Positions 38,468 to 48,627 are shown, counted from the stretch's first letter. The stretch is 64,000 nucleotides of DNA from Gemmatimonadota bacterium (GCA_028875345.1 JAPPEG010000068.1:1-64000), one strand, 5' to 3'. Numbers and translations are program-made. The notes: a model not told the origin generated them from the letters alone.

Positions 38468-39771
38468 TGGTACCTATTGTGTCCTATCCCTCCGCCCCGC
38501 TCGCCGCCCCGCTCGCCGCCCTGTTGGCGCGCCGCCCCGAATCCGACCCTGAAGTTGAGGACACGGTGCGGGACATTCTGCGGCAGGTGCGGAAAGAAGG
38601 CGATGCCGCGCTGTGCGCGCTGACGCAGCGCTTCGATGGCGTAGAAGTGTGCCCTGGGCAGTTGAGGGTACCAGCGTCTGTGCTCGCCGAGGCCGAGGCT
38701 GCGCTCGACCCGAACCTGCGCGCTTCTATGGAGGCGGCAGTAGCCAACATTCGCGCCTTCCACGAGCGGCAAAAGCTCAACTCGTGGTTTGTCGAAGACG
38801 GCGACGGGGTGATGCTGGGCAAGAAAATTACGCCCATCGAGCGGGTGGGGCTATGCGTGCCGGCTGGCGAAGTGCCGCTGTTTTCGAGCTTGCTGATGAC
38901 AGCCGTGCCCGCGCAGGTGGCTGGCGTGGACCGGCTCTGCGTGGTCACGCCGCCAGTAACGGCTGGCCGCCCGGCCCCGGTGATTGCGGCGGCCGCGCGT
39001 TTGTTGGGTATTGACGAAGTGTACGCCGTGGGTGGAGCGCAGGCCGTGGGGGCACTGGCGTATGGCACGGAGAGCATTCCGCCGGTGCACAAGATCGTCG
39101 GCCCGGGTTCCCCTTATACTGTGGCTGCGCAGCGGCAGGTTTTCGGCACAGTGGGCATCGCGCTGTTGCCTGGCCCGTCGGAAATTGTGGTACTCGCCGA
39201 CGCGGGAGCTGACCCGCGCTTGGTGGCTGCGGATTTGCTTTCACAGGCTGAGCACGGCTGGGGAGTGGCGTGCGTTTGCATCACGGATTGCGCGGCCTTG
39301 GCGCGACGGGTGCAGGAGGAGCTTGAAGCGCAACGAGCGGCGCTCTCGCGCTATTCAATAATAGATAGTGCTTTAGAAGAATACGGCGCGATTGTCGTGG
39401 TGCCTAGCCTTGAAGTGGGGATTGAACTGCTCAACCGCCTAGCGCCGGAACACGCCGAATTGCAGGTGGCCGACCCGTGGCGCTGGGTGGACTCCATTCG
39501 CCACTGCGGCGCGCTGTTCCTCGGCGCGGCGGCCAGCGAGCCGGTCGGCGATTACTTCGCTGGCACCAACCACGTACTGCCGACGCAAGGCGCGGCTCGC
39601 TACGCCTCGTCGTTGGGGTGGGCCGATTTCGTCAAGACGACGAGCATCATCGCGTACACGCCCGAGCGCTTGGCCCACACGGCCGAGCACATCGTCCGCA
39701 TGGCGCAGGCCGAGGGTTTGGAGGCTCACGCGCAAGCCGTCCGCATCCGCCAACAGGGGCCCACATCATGA
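38467..39771 (+). CDS. hisD: Histidinol dehydrogenase
   Basis: CVPAGEVPLFSSLLMTAVPAQVAG; VGGAQAVGALAYGT; GPGSPYTVAAQRQVFG; PSEIVVLAD; TNHVLPTQGAARYASSLG. Confidence 0.97.
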   Translation: MVPIVSYPSAPLAAPLAALLARRPESDPEVEDTVRDILRQVRKEGDAALCALTQRFDGVEVCPGQLRVPASVLAEAEAALDPNLRASMEAAVANIRAFHERQKLNSWFVEDGDGVMLGKKITPIERVGLCVPAGEVPLFSSLLMTAVPAQVAGVDRLCVVTPPVTAGRPAPVIAAAARLLGIDEVYAVGGAQAVGALAYGTESIPPVHKIVGPGSPYTVAAQRQVFGTVGIALLPGPSEIVVLADAGADPRLVAADLLSQAEHGWGVACVCITDCAALARRVQEELEAQRAALSRYSIIDSALEEYGAIVVVPSLEVGIELLNRLAPEHAELQVADPWRWVDSIRHCGALFLGAAASEPVGDYFAGTNHVLPTQGAARYASSLGWADFVKTTSIIAYTPERLAHTAEHIVRMAQAEGLEAHAQAVRIRQQGPTS

Positions 39772-40364
39772 GCGCAGATCAACGCACGGCGCAGATTGCG
39801 CGTCGGACGACTGAGACCGAGATCGAGTTGCGGTTGTGCCTCGACGGCAGCGGCCAGTGCCGCGCCGACACCGGCCTCGGCTTTTTCGATCACATGCTGC
39901 ACGCTTTTGCTCGGCACGGCCTGTTCGACTTAGAGGTACAATGTCGCGGCGACTTGCACGTGGATGCTCACCACACGGTAGAAGACGTGGGTATCTGCCT
40001 CGGCCAAGCCATTGCCCAAGCCTTGGGCGACAAGGCCGGTATCCAGCGCTACGGCCACAGCTACGTGCCCATGGACGAAGCCTTGGCGCGGGCGGTGGTG
40101 GATTTGTCGGGCCGGGCCTATTTGGTTTTTGCCGCGGCCTTTAGCGAAGAGCGGGTCGGCGCGCTGGATGTGTCCTTGGTGCGCGAGTTTTTCTACGCGG
40201 TGGCCGACCAAGGCCGGATGAATCTCCACCTCGACCTTGTGCGCGGCCACAATGCCCATCACGGTATTGAGGCCCTGTTCAAGGCGTTCGCCCGCGCCCT
40301 GCTCATGGCCGCGCAGCAAAGCGAGCGGGTCCAGGGCATTCCTTCGACCAAGGGCGTGCTCTGA
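39768..40364 (+). CDS. hisB: Imidazoleglycerol-phosphate dehydratase
   Basis: GLGFFDHMLHAFARHG; DAHHTVEDVGICLGQA; RGHNAHHGIEALFKAFARAL. Confidence 0.97.
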   Translation: MSADQRTAQIARRTTETEIELRLCLDGSGQCRADTGLGFFDHMLHAFARHGLFDLEVQCRGDLHVDAHHTVEDVGICLGQAIAQALGDKAGIQRYGHSYVPMDEALARAVVDLSGRAYLVFAAAFSEERVGALDVSLVREFFYAVADQGRMNLHLDLVRGHNAHHGIEALFKAFARALLMAAQQSERVQGIPSTKGVL

Positions 40365-40382
40365 GGCGCGGGCTTGCCGCCC

Positions 40383-41501
40383 ATGAAAATTTGCCATCTG
40401 ATGTACGACGACATTGCCAACCCATGGTTGGGTGGCGGCGGTGCGGTGCGGGCGATGGAACTCTACCGCCGCTTGGCCAGCCGCCACGAGATCACCGTCG
40501 TCAGTGGCCTGTTTCCCGGAGCTGAGTTAGAAACCGAACGGCACGGCCTGCGCCTGTTGCGCGTTGGCTCGGCTCGCAGCTATGCCCTGAGCCGGGTGGG
40601 CTATTGTCGTGCGGCCGTAGCTCAGTTGCAGCGGCTAGAGTGGGATTTGTGGATCAATGAATTTTCGGCGTTTGCGCCTCTGCGCGTTCCGGCTTCGCTG
40701 CGGAGACAGGGGTTGCTTTTGTTTTATCACTTCATGGGATGGCACGCCCTTGCCAAGCATCCGCTAGTGGGGGGCGTGGCGTGGCTGTGCGAGCGGCGCG
40801 CCCTGCGGGCTTATGGTCGGGTTTTGACGATTGCTCCTAGCGTGCAAGCGCGCGTTCAGCGGCGGGCGTGCGACGCGGAGGTTGATCTGGTGTACAGTGG
40901 CGTTGATCGGCGCTTTTTTGCGCTGGTGCCCGAGGAAGCTCCGTACTTGCTCTACTTTGGGCGCATGGATATTCACACCAAGGGGATCGACCTGTTGATC
41001 GCTGCGTTTGCCGAGATTGCTGACGAGCACCCGGATATTCGACTCAAGCTGGCTGGGCGTGGGACTCCGAAGCAACTCACTAATGTGCGTGGCTTGGCGC
41101 GGAGGGCGGGTTTGGAGGATCGGGTGGAGATAATCGGGAATGTGGACGAGGAACGACAAGGCGAGCTCTTGCGCCGCGCGCTCATGGTCTGCGTTCCGTC
41201 GCGCTACGAGGGCTGGTGTATGGTGGCGGTGGAAGCTGCGGCTGTTGGGAAAGCTGTGTTGGGTACCGATATTGACGGTCTGCGTGATGCCGTGCGCCAC
41301 GACGAGACTGGGGTGTTGGTGATGCCCGAGGATGTGGGGGCTTTGGCGGAGGGGATGCGGGCGTTGATTGCGGATGATTCCAAACGGCGAGCTTTGGGTG
41401 CGGCGGGTCGGGCGTGGGCCGGGCGGTTTAGCTGGGATCGGTTGGCCGAGGATTTGGAGAACGTATATTTGCGTACGGTTGAGGAAATGGGACGAGATTA
41501 G
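40383..41501 (+). CDS. Glycosyltransferase family 4
   Basis: GGGGAVRAMELYRRLASRHEITVV; LYFGRMDIHTKGIDLLI; CVPSRYEGWCMVAVEAAAVGKAVLGTD. Confidence 0.92.
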   Translation: MKICHLMYDDIANPWLGGGGAVRAMELYRRLASRHEITVVSGLFPGAELETERHGLRLLRVGSARSYALSRVGYCRAAVAQLQRLEWDLWINEFSAFAPLRVPASLRRQGLLLFYHFMGWHALAKHPLVGGVAWLCERRALRAYGRVLTIAPSVQARVQRRACDAEVDLVYSGVDRRFFALVPEEAPYLLYFGRMDIHTKGIDLLIAAFAEIADEHPDIRLKLAGRGTPKQLTNVRGLARRAGLEDRVEIIGNVDEERQGELLRRALMVCVPSRYEGWCMVAVEAAAVGKAVLGTDIDGLRDAVRHDETGVLVMPEDVGALAEGMRALIADDSKRRALGAAGRAWAGRFSWDRLAEDLENVYLRTVEEMGRD

Positions 41502-41518
41502 GCCGCTGGAAGGATTCT

Positions 41519-43960
41519 ATGGTCAAAAAGAACAAACGCGCCAAAACCCAAGCCCCGGCAAAGGCCGATAGGCCGCCCTTGTGGAATCACCGACTTTTTC
41601 CGCTGGTCTTTTTTCTCGCCTTGAGTTTGCTGTACTTCTACGAGTTGCCGCTGTCGGACAAGATCGTCTTTGGCATGGACGTGGGGACGGATTACCACAA
41701 GGGCGCGGACTTGAGCTTCTGGGACAAGGTGCAGACTGTGGACCAGCCGATGTGGGATCCCAAGATGGGCGGCTTCCCCCAGTCTGAGGCGATTCGTCCC
41801 CAGTACTTCCCGGCCTACGTCCTGTACTTTTTTACGAGCTTTCAGCGGTATATTGGGTGGCGCTATATCCTGACGATGTTTGTCGCTGGTTTGGGGATGT
41901 ACGCGTACTTGCGGCAGATTCACGTGGGGGGTCGCGCTGCGCTGTGGGGTGGGGTGGCGTTTATGTCTGCGCCGACCTTTTTGGCGTTTCCGTTGGCTGG
42001 GCACTATGCCAAGATGGGGGTCATCGCTCTGTTCCCGTGGATTATCTGGGCGTTGGAAAAGGCTCTGGCGCAGAGGCGGCTGATTTATTGGGCGGCGGTC
42101 GGGGTGCTGATAGGGGCGTGTATTTACTCGCATCCGCCGATGACGTACTTCGCGCTGTTGGGTCTCGGCGTCTATTTCCTATTTAAGTTGTACCAGATGC
42201 GCCGCGAGCGAGCCTTGGTTCGGCGCTTTATTCATTTTATAGGTGCGGTGGTGCTGGGGTTGGCGTTGGGGGCTGAGGGGGCTTTTCCGGTGATGATGTA
42301 CACTCGCGCTGAGTCCAAGCGGGCTACGGGCGATGAGGTGGGGGGTAAGACTGCGGAGGAACAGCTCGCGTATGCGCGGAGCTGGTCGCTGCATCCGGAG
42401 GAAGTGGCGTCGCTGGTGGTGCCGGAGTTCGGGGGGTACGACGATGTGTTGGTGCAGGGCGGCTCGCGCTATTGGGGGCGCAATGCGTTTAAAATTAACT
42501 CCGAGTACTTTGGCGCGTTGGCCTTGCTGTTGGCGCTGTTGATGGTGCCGGAGAGTCGGCGACGACCGCAGGTGGCGCTATTGGGCGGCGTGTTTGTGCT
42601 GGCGTTGGCGTACGTGTTGGGTGAGCATACGCCCGTGCATTGGCTGGCGTTTCACTTGCTGCCTGGGGCGGATGTGCAGCGCGCGATTGGCATGGGTTCG
42701 TTTGTGTTTGCGTTTGCTGGGTGTGCGATGGCGGGGTTGGGGTTGCAGCGGGTGTTGGACGCGGACGCGGATGAGCGGGCGTTGTTGCGGAAACGCTTGG
42801 CGTATGTCGGCGGCGTCCTTGCGGCGCTCGCTTTGCTGGTGGCGCTTTTTCCGAAGGGGACGACTGAGGCTTGGATAAATTTGTTTTACGGAGACATTGC
42901 GCCGCAGAAGCGGGCGGTGTTGGCTGGGAGCTACGATTGGATTGCGCGCGGCGGTTGGTACGTGGTGGTGGCTTTGGGTTCGGGTTTGGCGTTGCTCTTT
43001 CTGCGGCTGGGGGGGCAGCTTTCGGCGACGGTGTTGGTGGGGGGATTGTGTGCGGTGACGCTGTTTGATACGTGGCGCGTCGATCGGGTTTATTTGCACT
43101 ATCGGGATCCGGGGCACTATGCGGATATTCGCCGGGAGAATCCGCGCGCGGTGCAGTTTTTGCAAAGCGATGAGTCGCTTTTTCGCGTCTTGCCCTTGCC
43201 TAACTTCCGGGTGTTGGAGGAGCCGGGGTATCACTTGTACGGGGTTTGGTCCATTACGGGATTTCACGATTTGACGGTGGGGCGCTACGACCGGATGCTG
43301 AAGGAGTTTGAGCCGAGGGTGGAGCAGTTTCTGCGTTCGGGCGCGCCGTCGGCTGGATTTCAGTCGCTGTTGAATTTGCTCAATGGGAAGTATTTGGCTG
43401 TGCCTAAGCCTATAGAATTGAATATGGCGGCGTATCCGCTGCGCTTTGAGGGGGCGCGCTATCGGCTGTACGAAAATCCGCAGGCGTTGCCGTGGTTTTA
43501 CTTGGTGCCGGAAGCGGAGGTGTTGGATAGCGGTGAGGCCGTGTTGACGCGGCTGTTGAGTGGGCGGGTGGACCCGCAGGGCGTGGCGTTGCTGGAGAAG
43601 GCACCGGCGGTGCGGCTCGATGGGGCGGGGGATCGGGCGGGGGATCGGGTGGAGCGGTTGGCGTATGATCCAAAGGAGGGGTTGATTCGCTTGCGGACGC
43701 AGAGTGCGGGGGCGCGCGTGTTGGTGGTGGCGGAGAATTACCAGTCGAATTGGTCGGTGTGGGTGGATGGGGAGGAGGCCGAGATGTTGCGCGTACATTA
43801 TATATGGAAGGGCGTGGCGTTGCCGGCTGGGGAACACGAGGTGGAGTTGCGCTATTTTTCGCCAGTGTTGGCTTGGGCGCGGGGGATGGGGTTGGTGGGG
43901 TTGGTGGTGGTTGTGGGTGTGGTGGTGGCGGCGTGGCGGCAGCGGCGGCGGGATGGTTGA
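41519..43960 (+). CDS. Large multi-pass membrane protein, YfhO-like
   Basis: 813 aa with many TM helices and C-terminal soluble beta domain (YQSNWSVWVDGEEAEML..., YfhO-type). Confidence 0.8.
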   Translation: MVKKNKRAKTQAPAKADRPPLWNHRLFPLVFFLALSLLYFYELPLSDKIVFGMDVGTDYHKGADLSFWDKVQTVDQPMWDPKMGGFPQSEAIRPQYFPAYVLYFFTSFQRYIGWRYILTMFVAGLGMYAYLRQIHVGGRAALWGGVAFMSAPTFLAFPLAGHYAKMGVIALFPWIIWALEKALAQRRLIYWAAVGVLIGACIYSHPPMTYFALLGLGVYFLFKLYQMRRERALVRRFIHFIGAVVLGLALGAEGAFPVMMYTRAESKRATGDEVGGKTAEEQLAYARSWSLHPEEVASLVVPEFGGYDDVLVQGGSRYWGRNAFKINSEYFGALALLLALLMVPESRRRPQVALLGGVFVLALAYVLGEHTPVHWLAFHLLPGADVQRAIGMGSFVFAFAGCAMAGLGLQRVLDADADERALLRKRLAYVGGVLAALALLVALFPKGTTEAWINLFYGDIAPQKRAVLAGSYDWIARGGWYVVVALGSGLALLFLRLGGQLSATVLVGGLCAVTLFDTWRVDRVYLHYRDPGHYADIRRENPRAVQFLQSDESLFRVLPLPNFRVLEEPGYHLYGVWSITGFHDLTVGRYDRMLKEFEPRVEQFLRSGAPSAGFQSLLNLLNGKYLAVPKPIELNMAAYPLRFEGARYRLYENPQALPWFYLVPEAEVLDSGEAVLTRLLSGRVDPQGVALLEKAPAVRLDGAGDRAGDRVERLAYDPKEGLIRLRTQSAGARVLVVAENYQSNWSVWVDGEEAEMLRVHYIWKGVALPAGEHEVELRYFSPVLAWARGMGLVGLVVVVGVVVAAWRQRRRDG

Positions 43961-44014
43961 CATACGGATGGTGGTGGGTGATATTTGCCGACAGTCTTGG
44001 AAGAGGCGTATGTT

Positions 44015-44389
44015 ATGGATAGTGGCGCGATAGATTGGACTATTGTAAGCATCTGTATCGCGTTGGCGAGCGTCGGTATCGCTTTGGCGGGGTTAATACT
44101 GGCTACGACGCGGGGTATTCGCGCCGATATGCGGGATATTCGCGCCGATATGCGGGCACTTTCAGATCGGCTGGACAAGAGGATAGATGATCTTGCGGCA
44201 CGTCAGGACAAGAGGATAGATGATTTTGCGGCGCGGATGGAAGATCGGCTGGGGCGGTTGGAGCAGGAGCAGGCGCGGATGAATGGGGTGCTGGAGACGA
44301 TACGGGCGGGACTCTCGTATCGGGTGGAGCGGGCGGATGCGGGCGAGCGCGTGGCGGAAGATGCCGAATCGTACGAGCCAGAGGGGTGA
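44015..44389 (+). CDS. Small membrane-anchored coiled-coil protein
   Basis: N-terminal TM followed by repeated heptad-like IRADMRDIRADMR / DKRIDDLAARQDKRIDDFAAR. Confidence 0.65.
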   Translation: MDSGAIDWTIVSICIALASVGIALAGLILATTRGIRADMRDIRADMRALSDRLDKRIDDLAARQDKRIDDFAARMEDRLGRLEQEQARMNGVLETIRAGLSYRVERADAGERVAEDAESYEPEG

Positions 44390-44577
44390 ACGGCGGGAGA
44401 ACTTCAATGCAGAGTCAGATTCCCGAACGGAACCCAGACCCATTTGTTGCTGGCTGCCCTGCAACTCACGTAAGCGCTTCCGCTTGCCATTGGCCATCCT
44501 GCGCGCCTTTCCTAAATGAAGGCTTTACAGGGGGGATAGGGTTTTTTTCACTAAGTATTTTAATAGGTAATTTACAC

Positions 44578-44606
44578 TTGACACTTCTATTTTTTCTCGG
44601 TATAAT
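44578..44606 (+). promoter_or_regulatory. Consensus sigma70-type promoter
   Basis: TTGACA (44578-44583), 17-nt spacer, TATAAT (44601-44606). Confidence 0.85.
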
Positions 44607-44632
44607 TAGCTCTATTGTAGAGGAGAACGCGT

Positions 44633-44770
44633 ATGCGTTATGGACGAGAAAGCCGCGAAAGGGGGCATATGAAACACGCAAAAACGCAAATTCTTAGTGG
44701 GTTTGAAGTAAATCCATCTTTTCATATCACTTTCTTAATCAGGGACGCGATCCCTGGGGAGGTTTCATAA
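44633..44770 (+). CDS. 45-aa leader ORF translationally coupled to downstream gene
   Basis: ATG after AGAGGAGA; TAA stop shares its last A with the ATG at 44770 (TAATG). Confidence 0.45.
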   Translation: MRYGRESRERGHMKHAKTQILSGFEVNPSFHITFLIRDAIPGEVS

Positions 44771-47700
44771 TGATACACATGAAGTCGCTAATCCGGCGTT
44801 TGGATTGCGTCCCTTGGTTGCTGGCCGCTTGCGCCTTGGTATGGGCCGGAGAGGCCACGGCGCAAATTACTCTCTCGTTGGATAAGTACGAAATCAACGA
44901 GCGCCAGGGGAAGGACGGTGCGTCAGTTGACCTCGTGGTTACAGCCAAAGCTTCTGCAAAGGCGGCGGATTCAGACGCGTTTATAGAATTGAGTGTGACA
45001 CCGGGTGATGATGGTGCTGACGCTAACGCCCGTATCTCCGTAGGTGCTTTGGATCGTCTAAAGATCGAGAAGGGTGCGGATTCGGGGACGTTAACGCTCA
45101 AGATCTTTCCCAATGACGACACAACCGATGACGCGGATATGAACGTTGTGATTGCCGGTGCCTTCGTGAGGGGAGGGGGCTTTAATGCTACTACCGGTGT
45201 TGTGACCCCGACTACATTTCGCCTCGGTGACGACGATGGAGCGAGCACGCGCATACGTCTCTCGGTTGACATGCAGGATTTAAAGGACGAAGGCGACGCC
45301 ATGGACATCAAGGTTACAGCAACCTTGGATGGCATGAAAGTAACGTCAGCCGGAAACGCCACAGCGACTCCCCCTGTTGCCGCATCCGACAGGGAAGTGA
45401 AGTTTCAATTGGAGCCTGTTGAGTTGACTGCCGCAGGAGCCGCCGCCGTTTTTACTACGACGGAGACGGCATTTTTAGTCGGTGAATACGGTCAACTTTT
45501 CGCCGCTGACCCACCTGGATTCGCGAAGCGCGATCAGCACTTTGATGTGTTGGGTGGCTTTAAAACAGTAACCATTGCTAAGGGTAAGGTTTCCGGGGAG
45601 GCGACTCTTAAGATTGATCCGAGGGCCTTCGCCGACGACGAGGACGGACCTCTGTACATCATGATAGGGGCAAGAGAAGCAGATGCTGCCTCTTCGATAG
45701 CAAATGCAGGCAATATCGCAACGGCAGGACAGGTAGCTACAGATGCTACCAATCTTACAATTATGCCCGCCGTAATCAAGATAACCAAGGGCGATGTGGC
45801 TCAAGTGAAAAGTATTGTAGCCATTCCCAGTGGTCGCGATTCCGATATGCTCCGAGAGAGCGATCCAGAAACGACGATCCAGCTACTAGTTACCTTGGAG
45901 AATGCAGCCGGCGACGAGGGGCAGCCTGTGGCAGTCACGATCGCCGACTCGACCGACAATCGCGATACGGATTATCAGGCGAGGTTGGGGCCTTCTCTAA
46001 AAGTTGAGGCAGGTAAGACAACGGGAATAGTGGAGGTCATCGTCACGCCTGAGGACGACGACAATAAGGCCGATGCTAAGTTTGGAGTGGTAGCCTCGAT
46101 TCCTGGCCGCTCTAGGGATGTAAAGGTGGAGACGATCACGATCGTAGACGAGGACAAGGATACCGGGAGCATATCCCTGACGGGAGTAGTGCAGGTGGAT
46201 GGCCGTGACGACCTTGTGATATACGAGCAAGACGGTGCGGTTACTGTTGAGGTCACCGCGACCGTGAACGGCAAGCCCTTGAGCACGGATGCGGCAGTGG
46301 CCTTGACTCTGTCCGCAGCAGGCGACGCCAAAGGAGGATCGGCGATCCGCGATGTGGACTATGACTTAGATTCTCGTACCTTCGTGATACCGAAGGGTGA
46401 GTCCTCTGCGACGACAGAGGTCACTATTATACCAGAGGACGACGCGGACACGGACGACGAGACGATCATCTTGGGGGATCTGAATGCTAAAGCCGGACAG
46501 GGTGATGCTCCAGCAACAGATCTTGATCCTGCGATCGCAGTCGGGACCTTGACCATAACGCTGAAGGGTGGAGCTGACCCGGACGCTCCGACAGAAGACG
46601 CAGAGGAAGACGCAGAACCCGAACCTGCCCTTGCGTTGGTTGATGAGGAAACAGACGTAGCGGGCACAGTTGGTGAGGCGTTGTCGAAGGACCTGCCGGA
46701 AGTGAGTGGAACATCTGTGGACGAAGATTCCGAGGTGGAATATCTCCTCTCCGGTACTCTCCCTGCTGGCCTGTCGTTTGACGCGGAAGCACGGACGATT
46801 TCAGGTACGCCGACGGCGGTAGGAGAAGCCAAGGTTGAGTACATTGCATTGGTCAATGGTACCAACATTAGGAAAACCTACACCATCACTATCTCGGAAA
46901 AGCCGGCGCCTGAGATTAATCTCGAAGGCATCGCCTCGACTCATACTTCGGTTCGCGAAAACGGCGGTGAGGCTTCCATCACGCTGACCGTGACGTTGGA
47001 GAAGGCCGCTGGAGCTGGTGGCGAGGATGTCACTCTCTCCATTGTCACTCCTACCGAAGGCAAAGCGGCCCATCGCGATGTGGATTTCGACGCGACCTTG
47101 CAAGGAAGCGTCACTATTGCAGAAGGTGCGACCTCCGGGACGGCGACGCTGACCGTGACGCCCAAGGACAACACGACGGCGGATGGTCATAAGGCCTTCG
47201 GTGTGCAGGCTACTTCATCGAGCGGACACACGGCCATAGTCAATATCGGGATCTCCGATAACGAGTCGGCCAGTCAGGGCATCGCGCTGTCGGTGGATCC
47301 GGACGAGGTAAGCGAGGGTACTTCGACTGATGTCACAGTAACCGCGTCCTTGGACGGCAAGGCATCGGAAAGCGATGTAACGGTGTCCATCTCCATTGAT
47401 GCTGCCTCTTCGTCAGCGACCCGCGATGTAGATTACAGCGCGGTGTTCGACGGCGGATCTGAGGTTACGATTGCAGCCGGAGATATATCTGGTTCGGCGA
47501 CCGTGACCATCTCCGCAGTATCCGACGATGACGGCGACGAGACCATCGTCCTGGTGGGTTCAGCCGACGGCTTAGGTATGGGATCGGCAGCCATCACGCT
47601 GGTAGAAGGCATGATGGATGACGACGACATGGCCGGTGATGACGGCATGGCCGGTGATGACGACATGGCCGGTGATGACGACATGGCCGGTGATGACGAC

Positions 47701-48561
47701 ATGATGGCGGGCCTCCATTTCGCCGAAACGGTTGACGCCCAGGCGTACACCGCTGGTGCGGCGATCACTCCTTTGGTGGTGCCGGAAGCTACGGGCGGTG
47801 AAGGCGATGTATCGTATCGCGCCTTCGACTTGCCTGCTGGCTTGACGTTTGACGAGGCCACGCGGACGATTTCGGGCACGCCCGAAGCCGCGGGGACCGC
47901 TGAAGCCACCGTCTTGGCGCAGGACAGCGCAGGTGCCGCCGCCACGTTGACCATCTCCATCACGGTCAACCCGGCGCTGAGCTTCGGCGACTTGTTCGGC
48001 GCTGGTAAGATCATTCCGACGGATGGTGGTTTGACTGAAATCCGCGAATTCGTCGTTGGCCAGCGCGTGGAGGGCCTCACGCTGCCGGAGGGCGCAGGCG
48101 GCACGGCACCGTTGACGTACACCCTCTCGCCGGCCCTGCCAGCGGGCCTGACGTTTGACGCGGTCACGCGGACGATTGCGGGCACGCCGACGGCGGCGAG
48201 CGAGAGCGTGACCCTATATACGTACACGGTCACGGACGCCAACGGCGCGAGCGTATCGATGTCGTTGCAGACGCTGCCAGCCGCATTCTCCTTGGCGAAC
48301 AACTTTCCGAACCCGTTCAACCCAGCGACGACGATTCAGTATGCGTTGCCGCAGGCGGCGGACGTGGAGTTGACCGTGTATAATGTCCTCGGTCAGCCGG
48401 TTCGGACGTTGGTAGCCGAGCATCAGAATGCGGGTCGCTACGTCGTGGAGTGGGACGCGACGAACGACAGTGGTCACAGCTTGTCTTCGGGGATGTATTT
48501 CTACCGCTTGCAGGCGGGCGGTGAGTTCCACGAAGTCAAGAAGATGCTACTGCTCAAGTAA
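44770..48561 (+). CDS. Large secreted protein with Calx-beta-like and putative-Ig (He_PIG) repeats and C-terminal T9SS/FlgD-like sorting tail
   Basis: 1263 aa; repeated LPAGLTFD..TRTISGTP; tail FPNPFNPATTIQYALPQAADVELTVYNVLGQPVRTLV...SGMYFYRLQAGGEFHEVKKMLLLK. Confidence 0.85.
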   Translation: MIHMKSLIRRLDCVPWLLAACALVWAGEATAQITLSLDKYEINERQGKDGASVDLVVTAKASAKAADSDAFIELSVTPGDDGADANARISVGALDRLKIEKGADSGTLTLKIFPNDDTTDDADMNVVIAGAFVRGGGFNATTGVVTPTTFRLGDDDGASTRIRLSVDMQDLKDEGDAMDIKVTATLDGMKVTSAGNATATPPVAASDREVKFQLEPVELTAAGAAAVFTTTETAFLVGEYGQLFAADPPGFAKRDQHFDVLGGFKTVTIAKGKVSGEATLKIDPRAFADDEDGPLYIMIGAREADAASSIANAGNIATAGQVATDATNLTIMPAVIKITKGDVAQVKSIVAIPSGRDSDMLRESDPETTIQLLVTLENAAGDEGQPVAVTIADSTDNRDTDYQARLGPSLKVEAGKTTGIVEVIVTPEDDDNKADAKFGVVASIPGRSRDVKVETITIVDEDKDTGSISLTGVVQVDGRDDLVIYEQDGAVTVEVTATVNGKPLSTDAAVALTLSAAGDAKGGSAIRDVDYDLDSRTFVIPKGESSATTEVTIIPEDDADTDDETIILGDLNAKAGQGDAPATDLDPAIAVGTLTITLKGGADPDAPTEDAEEDAEPEPALALVDEETDVAGTVGEALSKDLPEVSGTSVDEDSEVEYLLSGTLPAGLSFDAEARTISGTPTAVGEAKVEYIALVNGTNIRKTYTITISEKPAPEINLEGIASTHTSVRENGGEASITLTVTLEKAAGAGGEDVTLSIVTPTEGKAAHRDVDFDATLQGSVTIAEGATSGTATLTVTPKDNTTADGHKAFGVQATSSSGHTAIVNIGISDNESASQGIALSVDPDEVSEGTSTDVTVTASLDGKASESDVTVSISIDAASSSATRDVDYSAVFDGGSEVTIAAGDISGSATVTISAVSDDDGDETIVLVGSADGLGMGSAAITLVEGMMDDDDMAGDDGMAGDDDMAGDDDMAGDDDMMAGLHFAETVDAQAYTAGAAITPLVVPEATGGEGDVSYRAFDLPAGLTFDEATRTISGTPEAAGTAEATVLAQDSAGAAATLTISITVNPALSFGDLFGAGKIIPTDGGLTEIREFVVGQRVEGLTLPEGAGGTAPLTYTLSPALPAGLTFDAVTRTIAGTPTAASESVTLYTYTVTDANGASVSMSLQTLPAAFSLANNFPNPFNPATTIQYALPQAADVELTVYNVLGQPVRTLVAEHQNAGRYVVEWDATNDSGHSLSSGMYFYRLQAGGEFHEVKKMLLLK
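47620..47703 (+). repeat. 18-bp tandem repeat encoding DDDMAG
   Basis: About 4.7 copies of GAT-GAC-GAC-ATG-GCC-GGT within the surface protein. Confidence 0.9.
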
Positions 48562-48585
48562 GCACCCACACTGCACAGCGAGTTA

Positions 48586-48627
48586 GTGAAATGGGACCTC
48601 AAACCTCAGATTGGGGTCCCATTTCAC
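48586..48627. repeat. 13-bp perfect inverted repeat (stem-loop) between two secreted-protein genes
   Basis: GTGAAATGGGACC (48586-48598) / GGTCCCATTTCAC (48615-48627). Confidence 0.85.

Noticed and set aside
42578-43963. 461-aa minus-strand ORF opposite the YfhO-like gene
   Set aside because: Arg/His/Pro/Gln-rich shadow ORF antisense to a well-supported membrane protein; typical of GC-rich coding DNA.
44386-44697. 103-aa ORF in the promoter region of the large secreted protein
   Set aside because: Overlaps the consensus promoter and leader ORF, no recognisable motif or SD.
47620-47703. Possible CRISPR-like short repeat array
   Set aside because: Contiguous in-frame 18-bp tandem repeat without spacers, inside a CDS.
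47433-48320. 295-aa minus-strand ORF
   Set aside because: Ser/Pro/Val-rich antisense of the repeat-containing secreted protein; low complexity mirrors the sense repeats.
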